NCBI RefSeq assembly: GCF_905147365.1
Contig: NC_056409.1
Coordinates: 3,415,001-3,479,000, forward strand
Length of the DNA: 64,000 nt
From: Aricia agestis
Lineage: Eukaryota > Arthropoda > Insecta > Lepidoptera > Lycaenidae
Direction: 5' to 3'
Part shown: piece after piece, positions 20,964 through 31,432 of the stretch
Layout: every line of letters starts with the position of its first letter
Numbering within the stretch: position 1 is the stretch's first letter
Position numbers and translations under genes: made by a program
Notes under the pieces: model-generated
Told to the model about the DNA's origin: nothing
Database searches by the model: none
Seen by the model: only the letters and a program-made list of their open reading frames with translations

Positions 20964-21305
20964 TAGAAAGGTTTCGATGAAGGGTAGAAGAATAAAATAA
21001 ATTTAGATATCAAACTACAACAATCTTTCAAGTTAGTTCGTCGTCAGTCACGACCGACATGACTTATGAGCTCAGACAGATCAACTTACAACCGCAAAAC
21101 CTCTAAACCTTTTAGCTGCAGACTGAAAAATACACACCGCATGCCAAAATATACGCTATTTACTGACTATGTATAAAATACACCGCCAAGCCTGAGCCGA
21201 ACTCGCGCACGTAGAGTTCTGTACAAAACGTCGTAACATACGTTTGTTGTATGTTACCGTCGTGTAAATATTACTCACAGATATAATAGCACTAGATGAG
21301 CCCGC
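20964..21305. other. No recognisable gene or repeat
   Basis: Single-copy DNA with a chance 64-codon minus frame. Confidence 0.45.
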
Positions 21306-21484
21306 AACTCCATTGCGTCTTATTTTGTTTATTGCCCGGGAACCATACAATTTTCTGGGATAAAAAGTATCCTATGTCCTTTCCCGAGATTCCATATTCA
21401 TATTCAGCGGTTTGGGCGTGAAGAGGTAACAGACAAACAGACAGAAATAGAGACAGTCACTTTCGCATTTATCATATTATTAAG
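21306..21484 (-). repeat. Helitron-type repeat D, copy
   Basis: Holds CAACTCCATTGCGTC, TGCCCGGGAACCATACAA, AAAAGTATCCTATGTCCTTT and GCGGTTTGGGCGTGAAGAGG, ending in CGCATTTATCATATTAT. Same order as 26229-26432; orientation given as minus relative to the 20607 copy. Confidence 0.65.
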
Positions 21485-22256
21485 TAAATTTAAGTATGGA
21501 TTTGCGTGCAAACAAGACTGCCGTAAAATACTTTTAACATGTTTTTGTCCGAAATATGAACCAAGTCTATTCGTTGGGGAAATACAACTTAGTGGCGGAT
21601 ATATACTGACTTACAGCCAAGTCTTAGTAACAGGTCCTGGGCATCTCTAAAAAGGCTAAAACCTTTTGGGTACGGAACAATAAAAATCTCTCATAAGAAC
21701 GTACTCAACTTCTATGGCGATTGGCGATTACTACGGGGTAAATGACTATTCATCGGGCGTTTGGCTCTACCCCATATTTATGAGGTTTGGTCATTGTTAC
21801 GGTCGCAGGGCTTGTTCCATTTGACCTCATAAAGTTGGTAATTGATTTTGAACAGCATGCAGGCTTTGGCAACGAAAGTTTTAAAAGGTTTCTGAAAAAT
21901 CTCGTTCGAGCCGCTTCAAAGGAAAATTAACATTTGATGCTCGAGCTCACTTTTTTCACTCAAGAAACACGTTTAAAATGAACACTTGAAAGAAATTAGG
22001 CACTCAGTAGTTATTCACTGACTTTAAACATTTTAAAAAGATCAAGAGAATTTGTTTTTGAACTCTTGATAAAAGATTCATGAAATAATCTGGGGGCACG
22101 GTAGTGCCCCCGCCAAATTGGGAGTTTGGAAGCTTATAATATAAGACTTTCACCAATTTTATGAATAAGGACATGAAAGTTTACACGGGGCTGTAGATTG
22201 TAACTAAACACAGGCTATTAATGAGTACTTACAAGAACCAACTTACAAAAAGAACT
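21485..22256. other. Mostly single-copy; one strong short hairpin
   Basis: No gene seen. At 22092-22111 GGGGGCAC-GGTA-GTGCCCCC is a perfect 8-bp stem with a 4-base loop. It could be part of an old repeat. Confidence 0.45.
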
Positions 22257-22571
22257 GAAATCCCACCAAAAGAAATATTTAAAATGTTGCCAAGACGATC
22301 ATATAATTATAAGGTTTGCCCTGTGAAAAAACTATCAAATCTCATGTAGAGCGAAGCTTCTGAATCCACACGGCCTAACTCTACCGACCCTAACTTCAAA
22401 AAATTCTACGTATCAGTAAATATGTATGGCTTGGCTGTTTCTGAAGTGAGTAACGTTACTTCAGATCAGAAACTAAATATTCGCATCACCTTTACGACGG
22501 TAGGTTTCACAGGGCAAACCTTTTGTGGTCGTCTTGGCAACATTTTACATGAAATTTTTTGGTGGAATTTC
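22257..22571. mobile_element. MITE with GAAATYCCACCAAAA ends
   Basis: Left end GAAATCCCACCAAAAGAAAT and right end, on the other strand, GAAATTCCACCAAAAAATTT. Pairing extends through AAAATGTTGCCAAGACGA-CCA to GGTTTGCCCTGTGAAA, giving arms of about 70 bp. A second copy, split by another insertion, lies at 56994-57800. Non-coding. Confidence 0.75.
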
Positions 22572-23181
22572 TTATTGGCATAACATTTTTTAGTTTGAAT
22601 CTGATTGCACTTGGGTGGGAGGGGGTAATATTTTTTTAAAGAATTCATATATAATTCATGCTTCTTTGGTAGTTACTTGAAAGCTGTGGTCTAGAAGTAC
22701 ACTGGATACGTTATATATGTTGAAACAGTTTATAAATGTTTGGGATTAACGACAATAATAATAAGCAGTGTTTGCTCCTGTTTGTCAAGTGATTTTTCTA
22801 AAGTATAAGCCCATAGTGCACTAGAGGCCGGGCCGCTGCGACCTAGCCGCTAGTGCGCTATTGCTCTCGAAGACAGAACACATAAATTACTATTTGATTT
22901 TTTAGCAACTGTTTTTACTACATAATATGTTATCATAATTAGTAAGTAAAACATTTATGAATCAAATTCAAACAACAAAAACAAGATACATTGTCCTATG
23001 ATACTCAATAATGTATAATTTATATTTGCATAAAATTTAGGTTACCAAATGTATTATAACTACCAAACACTTTATTCATTTATAATTACTTTAATGAATG
23101 AGAAACGTAACAAGAATATTATAAAGAGACGAAATTCTATTGTTTGCATTGAGTGGGCTCTGAAACTACTAGATAACTAGA
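22572..23181. other. No recognisable gene or repeat
   Basis: AT-rich single-copy DNA; no exon evidence. Confidence 0.5.
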
Positions 23182-23189
23182 GTCTGGAG

Positions 23190-24024
23190 CAGGGGTCCCC
23201 AAACTTATTTTGTCTACAAATTTTGAGAACAAATTATGTTTTAGCGCCCCCTTTGTTTTAATTTAAAATGCATCGAAATGAAATAAATAACCCCCAAGCC
23301 TCCACACAACGCCCCCATTTTTTTCTGGGTCCCACACCACTAGGGAATACAAATCTCGCGAGATTTGGGCTCAAGCGAGATCCCGCGAGTTTATGAATAC
23401 AATACCGCGAGATCTCGCCAATTTCGAGATCTCGCGAGATTAGCAGTTTGGTGGGTTTTTTTTGCAAATAATCACAATATTTGAATAAATTACGAAAAAA
23501 AAGTGATAAATATTATAAGTATTATAAGATAAACATTCATTTTCAAGAATTTTTTCAATAGAATTTTATGCATCAAACATTGTTTGACGTATCTGTCTGT
23601 AATTTTTAAGTAGTAAACTTTGACATACGTATCTACTATCTATCAAATAAAAATTGAAAGAAACAAACAGTTTTCTCTTCTAATGTGCGCTTTTGTAATT
23701 TTGGACATAGCTGTAATATCGTGGACGTATCCGCGATAAAACGATAACATAGGGAAGTAAAACGTATGGAAATATATGAAGACGCTTTTAAACTCCGTCC
23801 GTGTCAGACCGCGTTTCGAATAAGACGTTTTTATGCTCAAGTGCAATCTCGTCAAACTCGCGAGATCTCGCCTTTTTTTCGTCCGAGATCAATCTCGCTA
23901 AAAAAGGCCGAGATCTCGCGAGAACGTGATCTCGCGAGAACGAGATTGCATTCCCTACACACCACCCCCCTTTAGACCTTTAGCGCCCACAAGGGGGCGT
24001 TATCGCCCACTTTGGGAAAGGCTG
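23190..24024. mobile_element. hAT-type element, host of a nested hAT element
   Basis: Ends CAGGGGTCCCCAAACTTATT and, on the other strand, CAGCCTTTCCCAAAGTGGG. Flanking 8-bp duplication GTCTGGAG (23182-23189) and GTCTAGAG (24025-24032) differs at one base. CAGGG-type ends with 8-bp duplications are the hAT signature. Without the nested insertion the element is only about 210 bp, so it is a MITE. A terminal fragment of the same family lies at 50032-50072. Confidence 0.85.
23341..23957. mobile_element. Nested hAT-type element with TCTCGCGAGA boxes
   Basis: Ends TAGGGAATACAAATCTCGCG and, on the other strand, TAGGGAATGCAATCTCGTTC. Perfect 8-bp duplication CACACCAC at 23333-23340 and 23958-23965. 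The 617-bp element holds four exact TCTCGCGAGA palindromes at 23354, 23430, 23914 and 23930, plus several partial ones, all near its ends. The AT-rich middle holds frames of about 70 codons without a recognisable hAT domain. Confidence 0.85.
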
Positions 24025-24032
24025 GTCTAGAG

Positions 24033-24728
24033 TCTAGACAGATTTTGATGAAATGTAAAGAATGAGTAAGCAACGGTAAGGACATAGGCTGGTTTCCTTA
24101 GTAAAAATGCACAGTTTGTGTAGGATTTTCGACTTAGGAAGTTGCGAGCTGCTTCTTGTACATACTACATAATAATAAAATATCATATTACCTCCAAAAT
24201 ATTTAATGTGTGAACTTATTTAAGGTTAGTCACGTAACCCCCTTGACCTTGTTCTTTGAGTGGTTATAAAATTAATAATTTAGAAGATAACAACTAATAT
24301 AATATAATAACATAACGTTAAGTTATAATAATAATATTATAGTAAGTTTCTTACCACCTCACAGGGTGTGTAACTTGTAACACATACATTTACTCTGCGA
24401 TAATAACAAACGTAGAGGTATTTTCCTGGACACTGAACGTAACGTACGAAGTATCTCCCTCCAAATAATCTTCAAACAATTCATGGCTTGGGTGTGAAAA
24501 TTATGTAACCTATAGATAGAATATAAAAATGTAATTACTAATTAGTATTGGAGTATTAATTCACCTTCTAATAATACTTTACTCACATCTACTCGTTAAA
24601 TATCCGTCTAGCAATGATATTCTATTTATACAGATCTGTTACGTTCATACTATTTTCCGGCTTAAATCTCTTCCGAACAACATTGACAAATTTGACAGAT
24701 AAGTGAAACAAAAGATACGAAATGCCAT
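24033..24728. other. No recognisable gene or repeat
   Basis: AT-rich single-copy DNA. Confidence 0.5.
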
Positions 24729-24795
24729 TTCGGCCTGGCCGAGCATAACATCTCGCTCGGTCGGAAGATCTTCCTTTGACCACCATGCATCATAT
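24729..24795 (+). repeat. LTR-like repeat, fragment
   Basis: TTCGGCCTGGCCGAGCATAA and CTCGCTCGGTCGGAAGATCT match the second half of the LTR-like repeats at 14284 and 41575. Confidence 0.7.
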
Positions 24796-25086
24796 TCTAC
24801 ACCGTCTAGGCATTTCTATTTTGTGTCACACAAAGACTTTGATGAGTTTGAGCCCGTGTACCACGAATCAGCCATCACAACACCAATTTCAGTCAACAAT
24901 TTGATTTTGTCGTTGCAGTTCCTTTGTTCCGCTTATTTCGCTTCAACAGTAAATCTTTTAACTTTGTAAAACAAATGTACAAGCCCGTCGCTCTCGAATG
25001 CCAACTCATAAATAAAGTAGGTCCTACAATGTAGTCTTGATGCATTGAAACAACAAAATAGTATTCTTTTAACAATATTATAATGA
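24796..25086. other. No recognisable gene
   Basis: Single-copy DNA between the LTR-like fragment and the Helitron; frames of about 85 codons on each strand lack domains. Confidence 0.4.
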
Positions 25087-25982
25087 CTAGATGTCCCGCG
25101 CGGCTTCGCCCGCGTAAATTAGGAATTTTACAGAAACCGTACATTTTCCCATAAAAAATATTTCCCCCGTTTTTCCCACATTTTCCTGAGTTTCTTCGGT
25201 CGTATAAGTCTTAGCGTGATAATATAATATAGCCTATAGTCTTACTCGATAAATGATCTATCTAACACTGGGATAAGTTTTTAAATCGGACCTGTAGTTC
25301 CTGAGATTGACGCGTTCAAGCAAACATACTCTTCAGGTTTATAATATTAGTAGGTATAGATTTTTTAAATTATCGCTTGACAAACTCGAGTCTCGATCTA
25401 AAAGACTATGAAATGGTATAATATGGTAGTGATGATGATGATGATGAATGTAATTTGCATAGTAGCATATGCTTTCTGTTCTTAAAACAACGCCGAAACT
25501 CCCAAACTTGTATCTATAAAGAATCAGGAGTTCTCTCAGCACCTTCCGAACCACGGTATACCAGGTATATCTCGGTGCAAAATCTTACTTGTTGGTAGCA
25601 TATGCTTAGAATACTTCTCACGAAACCGAAGTCACCACATGTTTCCCTATAAGTTTTGAGGAGTTCCCTCGATTACTTATGGATCCTTCATCAGATCACC
25701 ACTTTTGTGAATATAATACCAAATTGGGATGATACCCTATATACCAAAAGAAAAATTTTGAAAATCGGTTTACAAACGGCGGAGTAATCGTTGAATATAA
25801 GAAAACCATTTTGAAAGTCGGTTAAAACTACAGCCTATGTGTTATTCTGATGTATAAGCTATAATATTGTAAAGTTTCATTAAAATCCGTTCAGTAGTTT
25901 TTGCGTGAAAGAGTAACAAACATCTATACATCCACACATCCATACATCCAAACAAACTTTCGCCTTTATAATATTAGTAGGA
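25087..25982 (-). mobile_element. Helitron-like element, family C, both ends present
   Basis: On the minus strand it starts TCCTACTAATATTATAAAGG and ends GGCGAAGCCGCGCGGGACAT-CTAG, with a GC hairpin just before CTAG. Flanking bases are A and T as expected. At 896 bp it is non-autonomous. It is the reverse-oriented relative of 14466-15465. The frame at 25339-25554 with a His run comes from a (ATG)n microsatellite and is not a gene. Confidence 0.85.
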
Positions 25983-26048
25983 TTTAAAGCAAAAATTTCT
26001 TAAGAAATAAACTTTGGTTTGGTTTGGACGATGTTTTAATAAATATAA
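25983..26048. other. Short spacer
   Basis: Unremarkable AT-rich spacer between two Helitron-like elements. Confidence 0.5.
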
Positions 26049-26228
26049 CTAGCTATTTGACCGAGTTTCGCTCGCTATTCGATAAAACACGAATAAAATG
26101 ACATTTTCTAAAAATGATTCCTAGCTAGATCGATTTATCACCCCCGAAACCCCCTATATACTAAATTTCATGAAAATCGTTGGAGCCGATTCCGAGATTC
26201 CAATTATATATATCCGTATATATAATTG
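26049..26228 (-). mobile_element. Helitron-like element, family A, 5'-truncated
   Basis: Plus strand reads CTAGCTATTTGACCGAGTTT, CGCTCGCTATTCGATAAAAC, then CTAGAT-CGATTTATCACC and AATCGTTGGAGCCGATTCCG, the minus-strand version of 19527-19744. Its 5' end is replaced by Helitron-type repeat D. Confidence 0.75.
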
Positions 26229-26432
26229 GAATATAACTCCGTTGCGTCAAAATTCGTTTATCACGCGGGAATCGTACATTTTTCCGGGATAAAAAGTATC
26301 CTATGTCCTTTCCCGGGACTCGAAAGGAGAGGAAATGGAGATACTATTCAAAATCGGTTCAGCGGTTTGGGTATGAAAAGGTAACAGACAGACCGACAGA
26401 CAAACTTTCGCATCTATAATATTAGTATGAAT
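26229..26432 (-). repeat. Helitron-type repeat D, well-preserved copy
   Basis: Contains ACTCCGTTGCGTCAAAATTC, CGCGGGAATCGTACATTTTT, AAAAGTATCCTATGTCCTTT, CAAAATCGGTTCAGCGGTTT, GGTAACAGACAGACCGACAG and ends CATCTATAATATTAGTATGA. It is fused directly to the family A Helitron on its left. Confidence 0.7.
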
Positions 26433-26594
26433 GTACCATCGAGGAAGTTGATTCCTATGCAATTGACAGACCAACGTTATTTGGTCGAATATGTCAATTC
26501 AATGTTAATTATGATCTGTCAGCTGGGTTTAACGTAACGCAACCAAACTACTTAGGTCCCCGATTTGCATAGGAATCAACTTCTCTGATAGTAC
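26433..26594. mobile_element. Palindromic short element, GTACCATCG family (first of pair)
   Basis: GTACCATCGAGGAAGTTGAT at the left pairs with ATCAACTTCTCTGATAGTAC at the right. Inner halves hold GACCAACGTTATTTGGTCG and CGCAACCAAACTACTTAGG. Non-coding, 162 bp. Confidence 0.85.
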
Positions 26595-26599
26595 ATTGA

Positions 26600-26760
26600 A
26601 CTATCAAAGAAGTTGATTCCTAGGCAGATGGAGGACCTATGTAATTTGGTCGCGATACGTCAAACCCATCCGACCGATTACAGTTACCATTGAATTAACA
26701 TAAGCTGACCAAATGACGTGGGTCTGTCAACTGCCTAGGAATCAATTTCCTCGATGGTAC
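26600..26760. mobile_element. Palindromic short element, GTACCATCG family (second of pair)
   Basis: CTATCAAAGAAGTTGATTCC at the left pairs with GAATCAATTTCCTCGATGGTAC (last 20: ATCAATTTCCTCGATGGTAC). Its halves are in opposite order to those of the neighbour at 26433, so the two elements abut in inverted orientation with only about 5 bp between them. Confidence 0.85.
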
Positions 26761-26825
26761 ATGTAGGTATTTTATATCTGGAGCATGTGTGCGTGAGGCC
26801 GATTTCACGGCGCTGTAAACATTTT

Positions 26826-27078
26826 ACGCTGTGTTTCGCCGAGTGAGTGAGTTTACCGGAGGCCCGATCCCCTCCCCTATTCCCTTCCCTACCCTCCCCT
26901 ATTCCCTTCCCTTCCCATCTCTACCCTCCCCTATTAGTTATTACCCTATTCCCTCTTAAAAGGCCGGCAACGCACCTGCAGCTCTTCTGATGCTGCGAGT
27001 GTCCATGGGCGACGGAAGTTGCTTTCCATCAGGTGACCCTTTTGCTCGCTTGCCCCCTTATTTCATAAAAAAAAAAAA
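26826..27078 (+). mobile_element. SINE-like repeat, 5'-truncated
   Basis: Starts within the family at GCTGTGTTTCGCCGAGTGAG, keeps the C-rich core, the conserved 3' half and a long A tail (ATTTCATAAAAAAAAAAAA). The box-B-like part is missing, as in a 5'-truncated retrocopy. Confidence 0.8.
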
Positions 27079-27147
27079 CAGTCTGGTTGAAACGGCAATT
27101 TTGTCTCTAGGATGCAGTGAGAGATGTCACAGCTAAAATTACTGAAT

Positions 27148-27364
27148 AGCTTTGTCCACACTGTGCCTTTTTCTGTTCGTCAAGGGCATGTGTTATAGCG
27201 CAGTCAACAGCGAACGTGAGGCATGCCCGCGACGCATGCCCTCCGACCGTATCCAAAGAACAAAAATAACAATGTTGGTGTTGCGTTCGTTGACGCATTC
27301 AATTATTGATTGCGCCAAAACGAAAGTTGAATGAAGGAAGATGACGAAAATTGAAGACATAGCT
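27148..27364. mobile_element. MITE with AGCTWTGTCCACAC end, copy 1
   Basis: Left AGCTTTGTCCACACTGTGCC and right GACATAGCT are shared with the copy at 32562-32839, as are GCAGTCAACAGCG, GACGCATTCAATTATTGA and TGCGCCAAAACGAAAGTT. Flanked by AAT on both sides. Several small frames occur but are not conserved between copies. Confidence 0.7.
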
Positions 27365-27690
27365 AATGGAATCTACGCTTAATTGAATTGTTCTTTGATA
27401 CTCTTTTAATGAAAGTTCTCATTGGACTAAATTACAACGATTAATTAAATTATTTTTATTACACTGCTAAATTACTAAGTTAGTAGTTTACCTTCGAAAT
27501 TAATAAAGATTTCAATTAGTACCTGAGGTAATATTACTTAAAGTAGGTAAATAATTAAATATTATTACTGTTGGCTTAGATTAGGTATTATTATTAACTA
27601 TTATATAAAGCTATTATCGCGGGATTTGAGCGCAGCGACAGAATCAAGAAATTCCGTAACGAAGAAAACCTAACACCCTTCAATCTGACC
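27365..27690. other. No recognisable gene or repeat
   Basis: AT-rich single-copy DNA. Confidence 0.5.
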
Positions 27691-27697
27691 GGCACAG

Positions 27698-27948
27698 TCA
27701 TAGTAAAAGGAGGGAATGTAAGTTATATTCATACAAAGGCACCGCGCGCGGCATGTATGTGTGCGCCATAGTATCAATGCGTCGCCACGTACGGCACACA
27801 ACAAAATCTCGGCCAGTTTTACTAGGCTGGTACCGCCGAGATTTTATTGTGTGCCGTACGTGGCGACGCACTGATACTATGGCGCACACATACAAGCCGC
27901 GCGCGGTGCCTTTGTATGAAGATAACTTACTTCCCTTCCTTTTACTAT
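27698..27948. mobile_element. Foldback element with about 115-bp arms
   Basis: The left arm (CATAGTAAAAGGAGGGAATG ... ACAACAAAATCTCGGC) and right arm are reverse complements with few mismatches, separated by about 20 bp (CAGTTTTACTAGGCTGGTAC). GGCACAG occurs directly outside both ends (27691-27697, 27949-27955), a probable 7-bp (possibly 8-bp) target duplication. The paired frames of 87-112 codons on both strands are mirror products of the palindrome. Contains GCGCGCGG and TGGCGACGCA. Confidence 0.8.
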
Positions 27949-27955
27949 GGCACAG

Positions 27956-28940
27956 CGATGCGGCGTTGCCAGACTTTGGCACGGTGTTTGTGCAAAACCT
28001 ATGCAAAATGTCATAATTGCAAAAAATGCTATGCAAATTGCAATAGCTTTATCGCAGCCATTTATTTTATCTTTATAATATAATAATATTGTATTACACT
28101 TATTTTACATATAAAGTGCTCCAAATACAGGGAGGCCGATCGATGAAATGAAGAAAAACATGTTTTTGAGCCATTACCATTTCAAAAACACAATCTAGTA
28201 TTCTAGCCTCCTCTATCACAATTGATAGAAACTATTTTAATAAAACCGCACGTAAATCGCAAAGCGGAATTTTTCCAAGCTTAAACACTCCGTTGTTCGC
28301 GGCCATAAAGTTTTTAATAAGCGCACTGTGGAACTATTAACGGGAGCTTTTTCAAGCTGGGAAGCTCCCGCCACAATATGAATAATACAGTAGACCATAT
28401 TCTGCACACGTAAACGTAATATGTATCGGCGCACCACACATTAACGAGCTTTCAGGTAACTTCAAGAAGCAATACGTAAAGCCCCCAGTACATAATGACC
28501 CACGAAGGCACACCGCAGGCCATCGTGAACTGTAGACCACAATCACTTGGTGTTAAACACAAAGGCGCATGGCTCGTTACTGCCTAGCAATCCCAGTGGA
28601 TGGCCAGTGCCATCGTCCGCCAGCATACACCATTACACCGTCTACACAGGCGATGGCTTGTTATAGTGGGCTAGCACGGACCATTGTGAATTTGTGAAGA
28701 GGCATTTTAAGATAATCACGTCTCTCGCACGTCAATTTTGGTTCTGTCAAAGCTAGTTTTCGAATCACAACTAACTTACTCAACTGTGTTTATACTGTGG
28801 TTCCACCTGCAATATTTCAGCCTTCGTGCAAGTTCCGGCTAATTCGGAGGTTTTGGTCCCGTTCCAGGTGCATATTACCGGTGACTATATTTCAATTTGT
28901 GACTTCCCAACGCCGATAAGCTCGGAAGAGGAAATTGTGC
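27956..28940. other. No recognisable gene
   Basis: Contains a short hairpin GGGAGCTT/AAGCTCCC at 28341-28368 and a scrap (AGGGAGGCCGATCGATG, near 28129) like the end of the 61181 element. No exon recognised. Confidence 0.4.
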
Positions 28941-29272
28941 TTTTTTTTTTTTTAATGAAAAAAGGGGGCAAACGAGCAAACGGGTCACCTGATGGAAAGC
29001 AACTTCCGTCGCCCATGGACACTCGCAGCATCAGAAGAGCTGCATGTGCGTTGCCGGACTTTTAAGAGGGAATAGGGTAATAGGGGAGGGTAGGGAAGGG
29101 AAGGGAATAGGGGAGGGTAGGAAAGGGAATAGGGTAGGGGATTGGGCCTCCGGTAAACTCACTCACTCGGCGAAACACAGCGCAAGCGCTGTTTCACGCC
29201 GGTTTTCTGTGAGAACGTGGTATTTATCCGGTCGAGCCGGCCCATTCGTGCCGAAGCCTGGCTCTCCCACGT
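28941..29272 (-). mobile_element. SINE-like repeat, full length, minus
   Basis: Starts on the plus strand with a T-run (A tail of the element) and GGGGGCAAACGAGCAAACGG, then the conserved half, the G-rich complement of the core (GGGAATAGGGTAATAGGGG), and ends with GGCTCTCCCAC, the element's 5' start. The frame at 29044-29298 lies wholly in the SINE and is not a gene. Confidence 0.85.
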
Positions 29273-29547
29273 ATAAACCGTATCGCTTAACCGTATGATG
29301 AGCATTTTGTAATCCACATCACACAATATCATAAATAATAATATAGGGTAGCTCTAATGTTTATGTCGTGGTACCATTTAAAACGTAGTCAAAATGCATT
29401 CTATAGTTTCGACATTAAATTAAAAAAATCCCAAACGGTAGGCATGTAATTTAGAAAAACGTTGTGCGTTGCTTTGTGCCGAAATTTATTTTCCATACAT
29501 TTCTAATTTCTAACTTCGCTAAGTACAAGTTGCGTAATGGACATTCT
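29273..29547. other. Spacer without recognised content
   Basis: AT-rich single-copy DNA. Confidence 0.5.
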
Positions 29548-29551
29548 TTAA

Positions 29552-30025
29552 GAGGATACACCAGGGGCTAGAGAAATGAATAAAAAGTACGTGTAATATC
29601 TATAGCTGTCTCCCTTACCTCAAGCCTATACCGCAGAACGCGGTAGAGACAACTGCAGAACATCCAGAAAATCAACGATTCGTTGTCCCCTGATTCCTTC
29701 TCCAAAACTTAACCGATTTAAGTACTTTTTTCACTAAAGATTAAAGAGAGGCTTGAGCTGTGTTCCTATGTTTTGCTTTTTTTTGTATAATCTAACCAAA
29801 TCTGTTTTCTGGACGTTTGAACACAGCGGAAAATCTGGCCATTTTTTTGGGTTTTTGAACGTTCATATCTTATTTAATAATTAAATTATGAAAAAAAAGA
29901 AAACATAGGGACATTGTATTAGTGGCCGTAGATATTCAGGAAAAAAATTATAACTTTACTAGCATTATCCAGGGAGGAAACAGGGGACAACGTTTGTATG
30001 GAAAAAAGGGCGGTGTGGACTCCTC
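29552..30025 (-). mobile_element. TTAA-flanked MITE, copy 2 (minus)
   Basis: Left end GAGGATACACCAGGGGC and right end GTGTGGACTCCTC; TTAA at 29548-29551 and 30026-30029. The 474-bp interior is the inverted counterpart of 13010-13493 and 30944-31428. Confidence 0.9.
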
Positions 30026-30029
30026 TTAA

Positions 30030-30424
30030 GTTGTTTTGACAAGAGGTTACCTATCCAACAGCTCTGATTGGTAACTTTTTGACGTTAGCCAATCAAAATA
30101 GGCAATCAAAACTACGGACAAAGCCTTGAAACCGGGCACGTGTACCCTATTTTCGGCTGTTCTAGGTAACAACAAATCTTGCAATCCGGTATGTAATCTG
30201 TAGTAATTCTGTCGCACGGCATTCGAATTACGCCTCGCCAATGATTTACGCCGAGATCACTTGTTGAAATATTAACGCCGTCATCTCCCCGAGAATTATG
30301 CTCTCACTTAAGCCTCACCTGTGTTAATTGTTATTTAATTAAACATCATCACTCTTAGCCTCTATGGAAAAGGTTACCATGTGATTTTATTAATGTGGTT
30401 TTGTCATATTGTCGGTCGCTATCT
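30030..30424. other. No recognisable gene or repeat
   Basis: A 64-codon minus frame lies here but shows no domain. The words TTTTGACGTTAGCCAATCAA recur, diverged, near 45515, hinting at an old repeat. Confidence 0.4.
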
Positions 30425-30594
30425 TAGTGTCTAAACACACTATGCCGAATTTCCGCGGCTGAAGTTCGGATTGATTCCGCCTGCAATGTATTTTAAATTA
30501 CCAATGACACATGATATTGTATGCGTTTGACATTGCTGACGTAATCATGCGGAATTTCCGCCGCGGAAATTCGGCATGGTGTATTCAGACACTT
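30425..30594 (+). mobile_element. MITE, AGTGTCTAAAC family, copy 2
   Basis: TTAGTGTCTAAACACACTAT at the left and GTATTCAGACACTTA at the right, with inner pairs CCGAATTTCCGCGGC/CCGCGGAAATTCGGC. Interior TGCAATGTATTTTAAATTAC equals that of copy 1 at 3354. Confidence 0.75.
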
Positions 30595-30602
30595 ATTCAT
30601 GC

Positions 30603-30811
30603 CTGGAACTCCGTTGCGTAGAAGTTCAGTTAACGCATGAGAAACGTTTCTATTATAGAAAATAGTCCTATGTCGTTTTTCGTCCTTTCTTGCGAGTCGG
30701 GACATAAAGCATCTCTAATCTCCATACCAAATTACAAAAAAAAAACGTTTAGCGGTTTGGGCTTGAAGAGGTAACTGACAGACAGACACACTTTCTCATT
30801 TTTATTATTAA
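30603..30811 (-). repeat. Helitron-type repeat D, copy
   Basis: Contains GGAACTCCGTTGCGTAGAAG, GTCCTATGTCGTTTTTCGTC, GCGGTTTGGGCTTGAAGAGG and TGACAGACAGACACACTTTC. Diverged but in family order. Confidence 0.65.
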
Positions 30812-30943
30812 ACAAGTATGTATATAAAATTTAGATTATTTTTTCTCTTATTTGCACCAGCCACACATTATTTATGTGCTAACAAGACTCCATTAAGTAA
30901 ATGTGCCATAGCTGTAAAAGATAATGAATCATTCCAGGCTTAA

Positions 30944-31428
30944 GAGGATTCCACACCGCCGTTTTTCCATACAAACGCTGTCCTCTGTTTCCTCCCTGGA
31001 TTATGCCGGTAGAGTTATGATTTTTTTCCTGAATATCTATGGCCACTATTAGCATGTCCCTATGTTTTCTTTTTTTTCATAATTTGATTATTAAAAAACA
31101 TAAGAACGTCCAAAAACCCAAAAAAATGGCCAGATTTTCCTCTGTGTTCAAACACCCAGAAAACAAAACTGGCTAGAATATACAAAAAAAATAAAACATA
31201 GGAACACAGCTCAAGCCTTGCTTTAATTCTTAATGAAAAAATTACTTAAATCGGTTAAGTTTTGGAGAAGGAATCAGCGGACAACGAATTGAAGTTTTAC
31301 TGTTCTTTTATTAGAACGTTTGTCGTGTTGTCTCTATCGCGCTCTGCAGTGGGAGACTTGAGATTGGTGAGGCAGCAATACATTTTCAAATACCTATTTT
31401 CAATTTCTCTCGCCCCTGGTGTATCCTC
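30944..31428 (+). mobile_element. TTAA-flanked MITE, copy 3
   Basis: Perfect TTAA on both sides (30940-30943, 31429-31432). Ends GAGGATTCCACACC and GGTGTATCCTC. Nearly identical in sequence and length (485 bp) to 13010-13493, so these two are the youngest or most conserved members here. Confidence 0.9.
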
Positions 31429-31432
31429 TTAA

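Noticed and set aside
25339..25554. Frame with a run of His residues, similar to one at 6247-6480
   Set aside because: Both lie in the same place of Helitron C copies and come from a trinucleotide repeat; the rest of the frame is not conserved.
27698..28036. Two similar frames of 87 and 112 codons on opposite strands
   Set aside because: The similarity is created by the foldback element's inverted arms; it is one palindrome read twice.
29044..29298. Frame of 84 codons with Arg/Gly-rich start
   Set aside because: It lies wholly within a SINE-like repeat and recurs, broken, in other copies.
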